Source of the DNA: an uncultured Collinsella sp.
GTDB taxonomy: Bacteria > Actinomycetota > Coriobacteriia > Coriobacteriales > Coriobacteriaceae
Reading direction: 5' to 3'
Length of the DNA: 9,342 nt
Assembly: GCA_905204635.1 (NCBI GenBank)
Contig: CAJLAN010000049.1
Span: forward strand, 1 to 9,342
Under the pieces are notes generated by a model, which did not search any database, was not told where the DNA came from, and was given only the letters and a program-made list of their open reading frames with translations. Positions 1-5,854 of the stretch are shown here, in pieces. Both the position numbers and the translations under genes were made by a program. Positions within the stretch are counted from its first letter, which is position 1; each line of letters begins with the position of its first letter.

Positions 1-725
1 TGCATAGGGGCGGAATCGGCAGCGGTGGCCGAAACGATGATGGTGTAATCGAGCGCACCGTGCTGAACGAGGGTCTCGCGGATGTTGGCAACCGTGGAGG
101 CCTTCTGGCCGATGGCGACATAGATGCAGACCATGCCCTTGCCGCGCTGGTTGAGGATAGCGTCGATGGCGATAGCGGTCTTACCGGTCTTACGGTCGCC
201 GATGATGAGCTCACGCTGGCCACGGCCGATAGGCACCATGGAGTCGATGGCCAACAGGCCGGTCTGAACCGGCTCGCACACCGGGGTACGATCGATGACG
301 CCGGGGGCCTTGAACTCGATGGGGCGGCGGTGCGTGGCGCCGAGGTCACCCAGGCCGTCGATAGGCTGGCCGAGCGGATTGACGACGCGGCCGAGCATGG
401 CGCGGCTCACGGGGATATCCATAATGCGGCCAGTGGTGCGGCACTCGTCGCCTTCCTTGATGGAGTCGACGGCACCAAACAGAACGGCGCCGACCTCGTC
501 ACGGTCAAGGTTCTGGGCAAGGCCGAAGACGGTCTCACCGGTATCGGAGCTCTTGAACTCCAGAAGCTCGCCTGCCATGGCGCTCTTGAGGCCGGAGACG
601 CGCGCGATGCCGTCGCCTACCTCGTCGACCGTTGAAACCTCATGCGTATCGACCGTCGCGGAGAGGCTCGTGAGCTGCTCCTGCAGTTTCTTGGCGATAT
701 CCTGGGCATTGAGGGTTTCGGACAT
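1..725 (-). CDS. atpA: F1 ATP synthase alpha subunit (5' part, cut by window edge)
   Basis: This is the alpha subunit of the catalytic F1 head of the H+-translocating ATP synthase. Alpha alternates with beta in the hexamer and carries the non-catalytic nucleotide sites. The 241 visible residues begin MSETLNAQDIAKKL and cover the N-terminal beta-barrel domain (about 25-95) and the start of the nucleotide-binding domain. The Walker A loop GDRKTGKT lies at residues 176-183, and GRVVNPLGQPIDG (112-124) and IYVAIGQKAS (201-210) are typical of alpha. The ATG at 723-725 shares one base with the TAA stop of atpH (TAATG), which implies translational coupling. The family is normally a little over 500 residues, so about half is present and the rest lies beyond position 1. 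The remaining atp genes (gamma, beta, epsilon) would be expected there. The identification is secure. Confidence 0.97.
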   Translation of the reverse strand, partial: MSETLNAQDIAKKLQEQLTSLSATVDTHEVSTVDEVGDGIARVSGLKSAMAGELLEFKSSDTGETVFGLAQNLDRDEVGAVLFGAVDSIKEGDECRTTGRIMDIPVSRAMLGRVVNPLGQPIDGLGDLGATHRRPIEFKAPGVIDRTPVCEPVQTGLLAIDSMVPIGRGQRELIIGDRKTGKTAIAIDAILNQRGKGMVCIYVAIGQKASTVANIRETLVQHGALDYTIIVSATAADSAPM

Positions 726-1201
726 TAGGCTTCACCTCCGTACGAATTAGCAGAGTTTGCGAGGGTCTCCTGCGCGATGCGCAGCTGCGTCTTGACGGAG
801 ATGTCACGACGCTCGCCGCGGGCCTCGAGCACCAGGCCGCCCACGATAGACGGGTCGACCTGCTCGATAAGGAATACCTTGCGGCCGAAGTCCTGCTCGC
901 ATTTCTTAGTGATGGTTTGACGCAGCTCGTCGTCGAGCGGGATCGCCGTGGTGACGGTCACGCCCACTACATCCTCGTCTTCCTCGGCAACATACTTAAA
1001 GGCAGCTGCCACCTTGGGAAGAAGGTCGAGCTGGTCGCGCTTGGACATGGTGTCGAGCACGGCGACGATCTCAGGGCTGGCGCTAGCCAGGCGCTCGATC
1101 ATCTCGAGGTCCTCGAACACATGGTTCTCGGCCTTGGCGGCTTCCAAAAGGGAGCGCGCGTAGGTCTCGAGTACCTTGTCCTGATAGCGGCTAGTCGGCA
1201 T
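725..1201 (-). CDS. atpH: F1 ATP synthase delta subunit
   Basis: Delta is the OSCP-type subunit that joins the top of the F1 head to the peripheral b stalk. The product is 158 residues, slightly shorter than the usual 170-180. It has the helical N-terminal domain (about 5-100) that binds alpha. The C-terminal family signature is visible as IVGG (119-122) followed by D133, S135 and L140 in the pattern DxSxxxxL. The ATG at 1199-1201 lies inside the end of atpF (11-nt overlap), and the stop overlaps the atpA start by one base, so expression is probably coupled on both sides. The position between atpF and atpA is the standard bacterial order. Nothing is missing apart from the modest length. Confidence 0.95.
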   Translation of the reverse strand: MPTSRYQDKVLETYARSLLEAAKAENHVFEDLEMIERLASASPEIVAVLDTMSKRDQLDLLPKVAAAFKYVAEEDEDVVGVTVTTAIPLDDELRQTITKKCEQDFGRKVFLIEQVDPSIVGGLVLEARGERRDISVKTQLRIAQETLANSANSYGGEA

Positions 1202-1793
1202 TCAGGCTACCTGCTTCCTGGATGTAGCGCTCGATGAGCTTCTTCTGCTCGGACTCGTCCTCGAGTGCCTCGCCCACGATTTTGGTGGCGACGGCAACGG
1301 ACAGGTCGGCGATGGAGCTCGCGGCACCGGCGTAGATGGACTTGCGCTCGTCCTCGACGGTCGTGTGGGCCTTGGCGATGATCTCCTCGGCCTCCTTGTG
1401 AGCAGCCTCGATGATACGGGCGCGCTCGGACTCGGCGTCCTTACGGGCCTCGAGAACGATGTCGGCAGCCTGACGACGGGCGTCGGTGACGATCGAGTCG
1501 GACTCAGCGCGCTTGGCGATGGCCTCCTGCTTGGTCTTCTCGGCCTCGTCGAGGCTCTCCTCGATCTTCTTGCCGCGCTCCTCCATGGTTTTCATGATGC
1601 CCGGCAGGGCGACCTTGGCCAGCACGATCCAGATAATCAGGAAGGCGATAAGCGCCGGGATGAACTCCGCCATCTTAGGGATGAGGATGTCCGCACCGGC
1701 GGCGCCGTCCTCGGCGAACGCGGAAACCGGCATGAGCAGCGCGGCCGCGGACGCGGAGAGTGCGATCGCGCTCTTCTGGGATGAAAGATTCAT
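1191..1793 (-). CDS. atpF: Fo ATP synthase b subunit with an N-terminal signal-peptide-like extension
   Basis: Subunit b forms the peripheral stalk that holds F1 to the membrane a subunit. The 200-residue product has one transmembrane helix at about 44-61 (FIPALIAFLIIWIVLAKV). It is followed by a long charged, Ala-rich coiled coil from about 66 to 165 with many E, K and R residues, as expected for the b dimer. Residues 1-27 are unusual. A short polar start with K7 leads into an alanine/leucine-rich hydrophobic stretch and ends SAFA before EDG, which reads like a signal peptidase I site after A27. The start is supported by a GGAG motif about 9 nt upstream of the ATG. The gap to atpE is 15 nt and the 3' end overlaps atpH. 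The family call is firm; processing of the N-terminus is my inference. Confidence 0.94.
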   Translation of the reverse strand: MNLSSQKSAIALSASAAALLMPVSAFAEDGAAGADILIPKMAEFIPALIAFLIIWIVLAKVALPGIMKTMEERGKKIEESLDEAEKTKQEAIAKRAESDSIVTDARRQAADIVLEARKDAESERARIIEAAHKEAEEIIAKAHTTVEDERKSIYAGAASSIADLSVAVATKIVGEALEDESEQKKLIERYIQEAGSLNAD

Positions 1794-1808
1794 ACTTGAC
1801 GCTCCGTG

Positions 1809-2003
1809 CTATTTAACGATCAGCGCGACAACGAAGCCGATCAGAGCCAGAGCCTCGCCGAAAGCGGAGCCCATGATGAAGACGGTGAACACGCGGCCCT
1901 GGACCTCAGGCTGACGGGCCATAGCACCCGTAGCACCCAGAGCAGACAGGCCGATAGCAAGACCAGCGCCGATAACACCGAGACCGTAACCGATAACTCC
2001 CAC
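1809..2003 (-). CDS. atpE: Fo ATP synthase c subunit (proteolipid ring)
   Basis: Subunit c forms the rotating membrane ring that carries protons through Fo. The product has only 64 residues, against 70-80 in most bacteria, and is a helical hairpin. Helix 1 (about 3-27) has the small-residue pattern GVIGAGLAIG. The polar loop is ARQPE (29-33) followed by VQGRVF, and helix 2 (about 38-62) carries the ion-binding carboxylate E50 in FGEALALIGF. The Na+-type ligands are absent: the helix 1 position usually held by Gln in Na+ rings is I17, and E50 is followed by Ala rather than Ser. Proton coupling is therefore likely. The start is GTG at 2001-2003, because an in-frame stop lies shortly upstream and the next Met is M28. 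The strong AAAGGAGG just ahead supports it. Confidence 0.95.
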   Translation of the reverse strand: MGVIGYGLGVIGAGLAIGLSALGATGAMARQPEVQGRVFTVFIMGSAFGEALALIGFVVALIVK

Positions 2004-2007
2004 GATT

Positions 2008-2015
2008 CCTCCTTT
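2008..2015 (-). promoter_or_regulatory. Strong ribosome binding site of atpE
   Basis: The minus strand reads AAAGGAGG, an almost complete anti-Shine-Dalgarno match, four bases before the GTG start of atpE. No other ATG, GTG or TTG is in frame between the upstream TAA and this GTG, so the site fixes the start. The spacing is a little short. It is the best SD match in the atp cluster, which fits the need for many c subunits per enzyme. Confidence 0.8.
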
Positions 2016-2054
2016 GTCGTGCGTGTCTTATTTCACGCAGGATAACCTTTTTAT

Positions 2055-2116
2055 AACTGCCGGGCTCCATGGGTACGGGCACCGGCGGTTTAACGAATTG
2101 CCTTACCTTTAAGGCA
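2055..2116 (-). promoter_or_regulatory. atpB-atpE intercistronic region with two hairpins
   Basis: The 124-nt gap between atpB and atpE is the only long junction in the visible operon; the others are 15 nt or less or overlap. It holds two inverted repeats. TGCCTT at 2099-2104 pairs perfectly with AAGGCA at 2111-2116 around a 6-nt loop. AACTGCCGG at 2055-2063 pairs with CCGGCGGTT at 2082-2090 with one mismatch in the minus-strand transcript. Neither is followed by a U tract on the minus strand, so these do not look like terminators. In E. coli the corresponding leader raises translation of the c subunit; a similar role here, or mRNA stabilisation or processing, is inferred. Confidence 0.45.
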
Positions 2117-2127
2117 CGAACGGAAGA

Positions 2128-2931
2128 TTACTCCTCCTCCGCGACCTCCTCTGCCTCAGAGACATACACGGCGGTAAGGACCGTGAAGACGTAAGCCTGG
2201 ATGGCGCCGACCACAAGCTCGATCGCATAAATCAGGATGAGGATGGCAAGCCAGGCCAGCGAAGGCAGGGCGCCGACGGCGTGGGCCGCGGAAACCTGCT
2301 GAAGCAGCGGCTGCATGAACATGCTCGCCATGATGGCGAACGAGCCCATGACCACGTGTCCTGCGAACATGTTGCAGAACAGACGGACGGCGAGCGTGAT
2401 GAGGCGCAGGAAGGTCGAGAAAAGCTCGACGACCCACACGAGCACGTTCATCGGGAAGCTCACGCCCTGCGGGGCGAGGCTCTTGATGTAGCCGATCACG
2501 CCGTGAGCCTTGCATCCGTAGTAGATGAAGTACACGAAGGCGAAAATGGCGAGTGCGGCGGTGGAGCCGATTGCGCCGGTGCCGGGCTTCATTCCCGGGA
2601 TCAGGCCGATCATGTTATTGATCAGGATGAACAGGAAAAGCGAGCACAGGAACGGGAAGTGCTTCTTCCAGTTCTCACCCACGACACCCTTGCCGATATC
2701 GTTCTCGACGTACTCGATGATGTACTCGAAACCGTTGACGAAGAAGCCCTTGGGAACCAGGGTCTGCTTCTTCTTGAACACGGCCAGGACGATCAGGAGC
2801 ACGATCGTGGAGACGATCAGCCAAAACGAGTACTGCGTGATGCCGCAGCTCAGATCGCCCACGACAGGGGTGGAGCTGAACTCGCTGACCAGATGATTAA
2901 TCTCATCAGGCAGCTTTTCAAAAATTTCCAC
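2128..2931 (-). CDS. atpB: Fo ATP synthase a subunit
   Basis: Subunit a provides the two proton half-channels next to the c ring. The 267-residue product has five to six membrane helices, including about 33-53, 94-113, 123-139, 161-182, 195-210 and 225-257. The essential arginine is R183 in LAVRLFCNMFAGH (180-192), with N187 in the usual position. The last helix carries Q245 in GAIQAYVFTVL, equivalent to the conserved Gln of E. coli subunit a. The C-terminus is strongly acidic (EAEEVAEEE). The start is GTG at 2929-2931, three bases after the TAA of the upstream atpI-like gene, with AAAGGT 5-6 nt upstream, so translation is probably coupled. Length and motifs are normal for the family. Confidence 0.96.
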   Translation of the reverse strand: MEIFEKLPDEINHLVSEFSSTPVVGDLSCGITQYSFWLIVSTIVLLIVLAVFKKKQTLVPKGFFVNGFEYIIEYVENDIGKGVVGENWKKHFPFLCSLFLFILINNMIGLIPGMKPGTGAIGSTAALAIFAFVYFIYYGCKAHGVIGYIKSLAPQGVSFPMNVLVWVVELFSTFLRLITLAVRLFCNMFAGHVVMGSFAIMASMFMQPLLQQVSAAHAVGALPSLAWLAILILIYAIELVVGAIQAYVFTVLTAVYVSEAEEVAEEE

Positions 2932-2934
2932 GAC

Positions 2935-3246
2935 TTACCTTTCGACCTCATGAGGATCTCGCAGCGCCTTGGCGACGCGAACCGCGCAGGCGGCCATAAA
3001 GGCCACGAAGCCGATCGCCTCGCCCAGGAGGAACATGCGAAATGCCTCTCCGAACAACACAAACACAACCAAGGTAAAGACAAGCAACGCGATTGCCGAG
3101 ACCGCGAGACTCACCATACCCTTGAGCATGTCCGCATTCTGCTTATCGTCAAGAACCGGCTTGAGCGTAAAGACAAAGGGAAGGAAGGCAATCGCGCCCG
3201 CGATGGCGCCTGCAACGATAGCGAGCAGATCGGCTATCTGAAACAC
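2935..3246 (-). CDS. Small membrane protein, AtpI-like (ATP synthase subunit I position)
   Basis: The product has about 103 residues and three predicted membrane segments: a Gly/Ala-rich helix from LLAIVAGAIAGAIAFLPFVF, then LAVSAIALLVFTLVVFVLF, then MFLLGEAIGFVAFMAACAV. A short charged tail ends DPHEVER. It is the first gene of the atp operon, three bases ahead of atpB, where AtpI normally lies. AtpI is a non-essential factor linked to c-ring assembly or Mg2+/Ca2+ handling. Sequence similarity to AtpI is weak by eye, so the call rests mainly on position and topology. I chose the GTG at 3244-3246 because GAGG lies 6 nt upstream. A GTG at 3256-3258 would add four residues, but its AAGGA abuts the start codon. 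Confidence 0.7.
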   Translation of the reverse strand: MFQIADLLAIVAGAIAGAIAFLPFVFTLKPVLDDKQNADMLKGMVSLAVSAIALLVFTLVVFVLFGEAFRMFLLGEAIGFVAFMAACAVRVAKALRDPHEVER

Positions 3247-3308
3247 TGGCGTCCTCACTTTCCTTTTTTATCGCCTCACAGGACAGTTCCCGCCAAACAT
3301 TGGTGACT

Positions 3309-3336
3309 ATTGTACGAGCCAATCGCTAAAGTACAA
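3309..3336 (-). promoter_or_regulatory. Candidate sigma-70-type promoter of the atp operon
   Basis: On the minus strand a -10 element TACAAT (3309-3314) lies 16 nt downstream of a weak -35 element TTGTAC (3331-3336). Transcription would start near 3301, giving a leader of about 55 nt before the first gene. The same TACAAT hexamer recurs ahead of prmC. A 6-bp inverted repeat (AACCGA at 3335-3340 with TCGGTT at 3348-3353) overlaps the upstream edge of the -35 element and could be coincidental. The rest of the 3259-3451 gap shows nothing else I can name. Confidence 0.5.
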
Positions 3337-3451
3337 CCGAAAAAGCATCGGTTAATACGCACCTGTTCGTTTTCTTAAGACCTTCTTTATGCCGCAGGTA
3401 CGGTAATACGTTTTTCTCGAACCCTGCAGGGCAAAACGTCCGTTAACAGGA

Positions 3452-3486
3452 GTGCGCGCGGTCGTCTTTTGTTCGACCGCGCGCAC
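3452..3486 (-). terminator. Perfect GC-rich hairpin downstream of upp, probable terminator
   Basis: Thirteen bases at 3452-3464 (GTGCGCGCGGTCG) are the exact reverse complement of 3474-3486, with a 9-nt loop (TCTTTTGTT). It lies 43 nt after the upp stop and upstream of the atp promoter, the right place to separate the two transcription units. The minus-strand sequence after the stem has no clean U tract (ACTCCTGTTAACGG), so it may act as a stem-only terminator or an mRNA 3'-end stabiliser. The plus-strand side is somewhat T-rich, but no gene reads that way. Confidence 0.65.
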
Positions 3487-3528
3487 CATTTCTTCGTATT
3501 TTCGACGTTAGCCGGTATGCCCCAGAGA

Positions 3529-4176
3529 TTACAGCGTGCCGTAGATGCGGTCGCCGGCGTCGCCCAGGCCGGGAACGATGTAGGCAGCTTCGTTGAGATG
3601 GTCGTCGATGGCGCAGGTATAAATATGTACGTCGGGGTCCTTTTCGGTCAGTGACTTGAGGCCCTCGGGGGCCGCGACGATGCACAGCATGCGGATGTCC
3701 TTGACACCGCGCTCGCGCAGGTAGCTGATGGCCATCTCGGCCGAACCGCCCGTGGCGAGCATGGGGTCGACGACCAGGCAGATGCGCTGGTCGATATCCT
3801 TGGGCATCTTGCAGTAATACTCATGCGGCTCGTGGGTAACCTCGTCGCGCTCCATGCCGATGTGGCCCACGCGAGCGGAGGGCACCAGGTCGAGGATGCC
3901 GTCGACCATGCCAAGGCCCGCACGCAGGATGGGCACGATGGCGAGCTTTTTGCCGGCAAGCTGCTTAAACGTTGCGGTGGTGATGGGGGTCTCGACTTCG
4001 ACGTCTTCCATGGGCAGGTCGCGCATGGCCTCGTAGCCGTCAAAAAGTGCGAGCTCGCGCACGAGCTGGCGGAACTGGTTGGTGCCGGTGTTTTTGTCGC
4101 GCAGGATCGACAGCTTGTGCTGGACGAGCGGGTGATCGACAAGCGTCACACGGGACGTATCGTAGGTGACGGTCAT
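3529..4176 (-). CDS. upp: Uracil phosphoribosyltransferase
   Basis: This enzyme makes UMP from uracil and PRPP in cytoplasmic pyrimidine salvage. The 215-residue product is close to the usual 208-210. The family signatures are all visible: [14 protein letters not shown] (15-28), PILRAGLGM (82-90), the PRPP-binding loop [10 protein letters not shown] (137-146), and the C-terminal uracil site GLGDAGDR (203-210). I chose the ATG at 4174-4176 because AAAGGGG lies about 9 nt upstream and residues 2-20 match the family N-terminus. An extension to 4236 would add 20 unrelated residues. It follows glpK after 123 nt and ends before a strong hairpin. The position next to the atp operon is seen in other Gram-positives. 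The sequence is complete with no missing key residue. Confidence 0.97.
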   Translation of the reverse strand: MTVTYDTSRVTLVDHPLVQHKLSILRDKNTGTNQFRQLVRELALFDGYEAMRDLPMEDVEVETPITTATFKQLAGKKLAIVPILRAGLGMVDGILDLVPSARVGHIGMERDEVTHEPHEYYCKMPKDIDQRICLVVDPMLATGGSAEMAISYLRERGVKDIRMLCIVAAPEGLKSLTEKDPDVHIYTCAIDDHLNEAAYIVPGLGDAGDRIYGTL

Positions 4177-4211
4177 GGGTTGATTGCCCCTTTCGTTGCG
4201 GCCGGAAGATG

Positions 4212-4227
4212 GCCTTGCTGACAAGGC
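4212..4227 (-). promoter_or_regulatory. Small hairpin in the glpK-upp gap
   Basis: GCCTTG at 4212-4217 pairs perfectly with CAAGGC at 4222-4227 around a 4-nt loop, 35 nt ahead of the upp start. A 10-bp palindrome GCAACGTTGC lies next to it at 4233-4242. No U tract follows, so a terminator is unlikely, and no convincing -35/-10 pair is visible in the 123-nt gap. It could be a leader structure of upp or chance. Confidence 0.25.
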
Positions 4228-4299
4228 ACGCAGCAACGTTGCCGCCGCACGCCATGCATTAGTTTAGCGGTTTGTTGTATCGAGCAGCCCATCGCAGCC

Positions 4300-5841
4300 C
4301 TACTGTGCGGTACTGAGCGAGCGCCTGACTGCATCACACCAGCCCGCAAGGTTTTGTTCGCGGCGCTCGGCGGACATGTGGGGAAGGAAGGTCCTAACGA
4401 TCTGGGCATTTTGCTCCAGCTCTTCCAGGTCTTCCCAATAGCCGACGGCAAGACCCGCCAAGTACGCGGCACCGATTGCCGTGGTCTCCACCGTCTCGCA
4501 TTGCAGCACGGGGATATCCAGCAGGTCGGCCTGGAATTGCATGATGAACTCGTTGCGCGAGGCACCGCCATCGACAGACAGGCGCTCGATCGAAAGCCCC
4601 ACGTCCTGCTCCATGGCGCGCAGCACGTCGTAGCTCTGATATGCCATGGATTCGCAGGCGGCACGTACGATAGTCGCACGGCTCGAGGCGCCGGTCAGAC
4701 CGCACACGATACCGCGGGCATGCGGGTCCCACCAGGGAGCGCCCAGACCCGCAAAGGCGGGAACGAAGTAGCAGCCCTCGTTGTCGCTAATCGAAGCGGC
4801 GAGCTGTGCCGACTCCCTCACGCTCGAGATGATGCCCATGTTGTTGCGAAGCCAGTTCATGGTGGAACCGGCGGCAAAAATAGAGCCCTCGAGCGCATAG
4901 CTGACCTTGCCGTCCGCAGCGATACCGATGGTGGAGACCAGGCCATTCTTGGATTCGACGATCTCGTCGCCGGTGTTCATGAGCATAAAGCAGCCCGTGC
5001 CATAGGTGTTTTTGGTCTGGCCGGGATGGAAACAGCAGTGTCCGAACAGCGACGCCTGTTGGTCGCCCGCCACACCCATGATGGGCGGCATGTTGGTCAT
5101 GATGTCGCTCGCGACGCGACCGTAGTCACCGGAGCTCCAACGGACCTCGGGCATCATGGCACGCGGGATGTCGAAGAGAGACAGCAGGTCATCGTCCCAG
5201 TCCAACGTATGAATATTGAAGAGTGCCGTGCGACTGGCGTTGGTGTAGTCGGTGGCGAAGGTTTGGCCGCCGGTGAGGTTATAGATGAGCCAGGTATCGA
5301 TGGTGCCAAACATGAGGTCGCCCGCCGCCGCGCTCTCGCGCGCGCCGTCGACGTTGTCGAGAATCCACTGCACCTTGGAGGCTGAGAAATACGGGTCGAG
5401 CGTGAGTCCCGTGCGGGAGCGCACCAGCTCCTCGCAACCCTGTTCAACCAACGCGTCGATTGCCGGCGCGGTACGACGGCACTGCCATACGATGGCGTTG
5501 TAGATGGGCTGGCCGCTTATGCGGTCCCAGACCACCGTGGTCTCGCGCTGGTTGGAGATACCGATGGCGGCAATGCGGTCAGAATGGATGCCGCTCTTAA
5601 ACTGGACCTCCATCATCACGCCGATCTGGCTGGCAAGCACCTCCGTGGGATCCTGCTCCACCCAGCCGGGGCGCGGGAAGCTGGTTTTGACGCTACGACG
5701 CGCCTGGGCGACGATGCAGCCGTACTCGTCGACGATGGTCGCGAGTACCGAGGTGGTGCCGCAGTCGAGCGCCATGATGTAGGAACCGCCAAAGCTAAAC
5801 GAGGCGTCTTCCATGCCCAGGCTACCTAGATTCAACGACAT
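4300..5841 (-). CDS. glpK: Glycerol kinase (FGGY family)
   Basis: Glycerol kinase phosphorylates glycerol to sn-glycerol 3-phosphate with ATP. The 513-residue product is of normal family length, apart from about 15 extra residues at the N-terminus. Key sites are SNQRET (96-101; R99 and E100 bind glycerol), NAIVWQCRRT (115-124), DPYFSASK (149-156; Y151), DYTNASRT (198-205), GVAGDQQASLFG (256-267; D260 is the catalytic base position, Q261), NTYGTGCFMLMNTG (278-291), and DGGASRNEFIMQFQAD (424-439). The first ATP-phosphate loop is unusual: residues 24-32 read ALDCGTTSV and then L, where E. coli has ALDQGTTSSR. The loop before GDQQ lacks the His that HPr phosphorylates in enterococcal enzymes, so PTS control of that kind is unlikely. 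The ATG has AAAGGTG about 7 nt upstream, and the gene starts 13 nt after sua5, suggesting cotranscription. No glpF or glpD is in the window. Confidence 0.95.
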   Translation of the reverse strand: MSLNLGSLGMEDASFSFGGSYIMALDCGTTSVLATIVDEYGCIVAQARRSVKTSFPRPGWVEQDPTEVLASQIGVMMEVQFKSGIHSDRIAAIGISNQRETTVVWDRISGQPIYNAIVWQCRRTAPAIDALVEQGCEELVRSRTGLTLDPYFSASKVQWILDNVDGARESAAAGDLMFGTIDTWLIYNLTGGQTFATDYTNASRTALFNIHTLDWDDDLLSLFDIPRAMMPEVRWSSGDYGRVASDIMTNMPPIMGVAGDQQASLFGHCCFHPGQTKNTYGTGCFMLMNTGDEIVESKNGLVSTIGIAADGKVSYALEGSIFAAGSTMNWLRNNMGIISSVRESAQLAASISDNEGCYFVPAFAGLGAPWWDPHARGIVCGLTGASSRATIVRAACESMAYQSYDVLRAMEQDVGLSIERLSVDGGASRNEFIMQFQADLLDIPVLQCETVETTAIGAAYLAGLAVGYWEDLEELEQNAQIVRTFLPHMSAERREQNLAGWCDAVRRSLSTAQ

Positions 5842-5854
5842 CGCTTACACCTTT

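Noticed and set aside
60..635. 191-residue plus-strand ORF opposite atpA
   Set aside because: It is a shadow of the alpha-subunit gene, whose Walker A and other motifs are unmistakable on the minus strand.
2281..3306. Long plus-strand ORF (341 residues) opposite atpB and the atpI-like gene
   Set aside because: It is the antisense shadow of two recognised membrane-protein genes, with a His/Asp/Glu-rich low-quality translation and no homology to any family I know.
3422..3431. 10-bp palindrome CCCTGCAGGG near the upp terminator
   Set aside because: It is a short GC palindrome with no flanking promoter or operator context, so not worth calling.
4177..4236. Upstream extension of upp by 20 residues
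   Set aside because: The added residues do not resemble the family N-terminus and run across the small hairpin and the SD of the ATG at 4174-4176.
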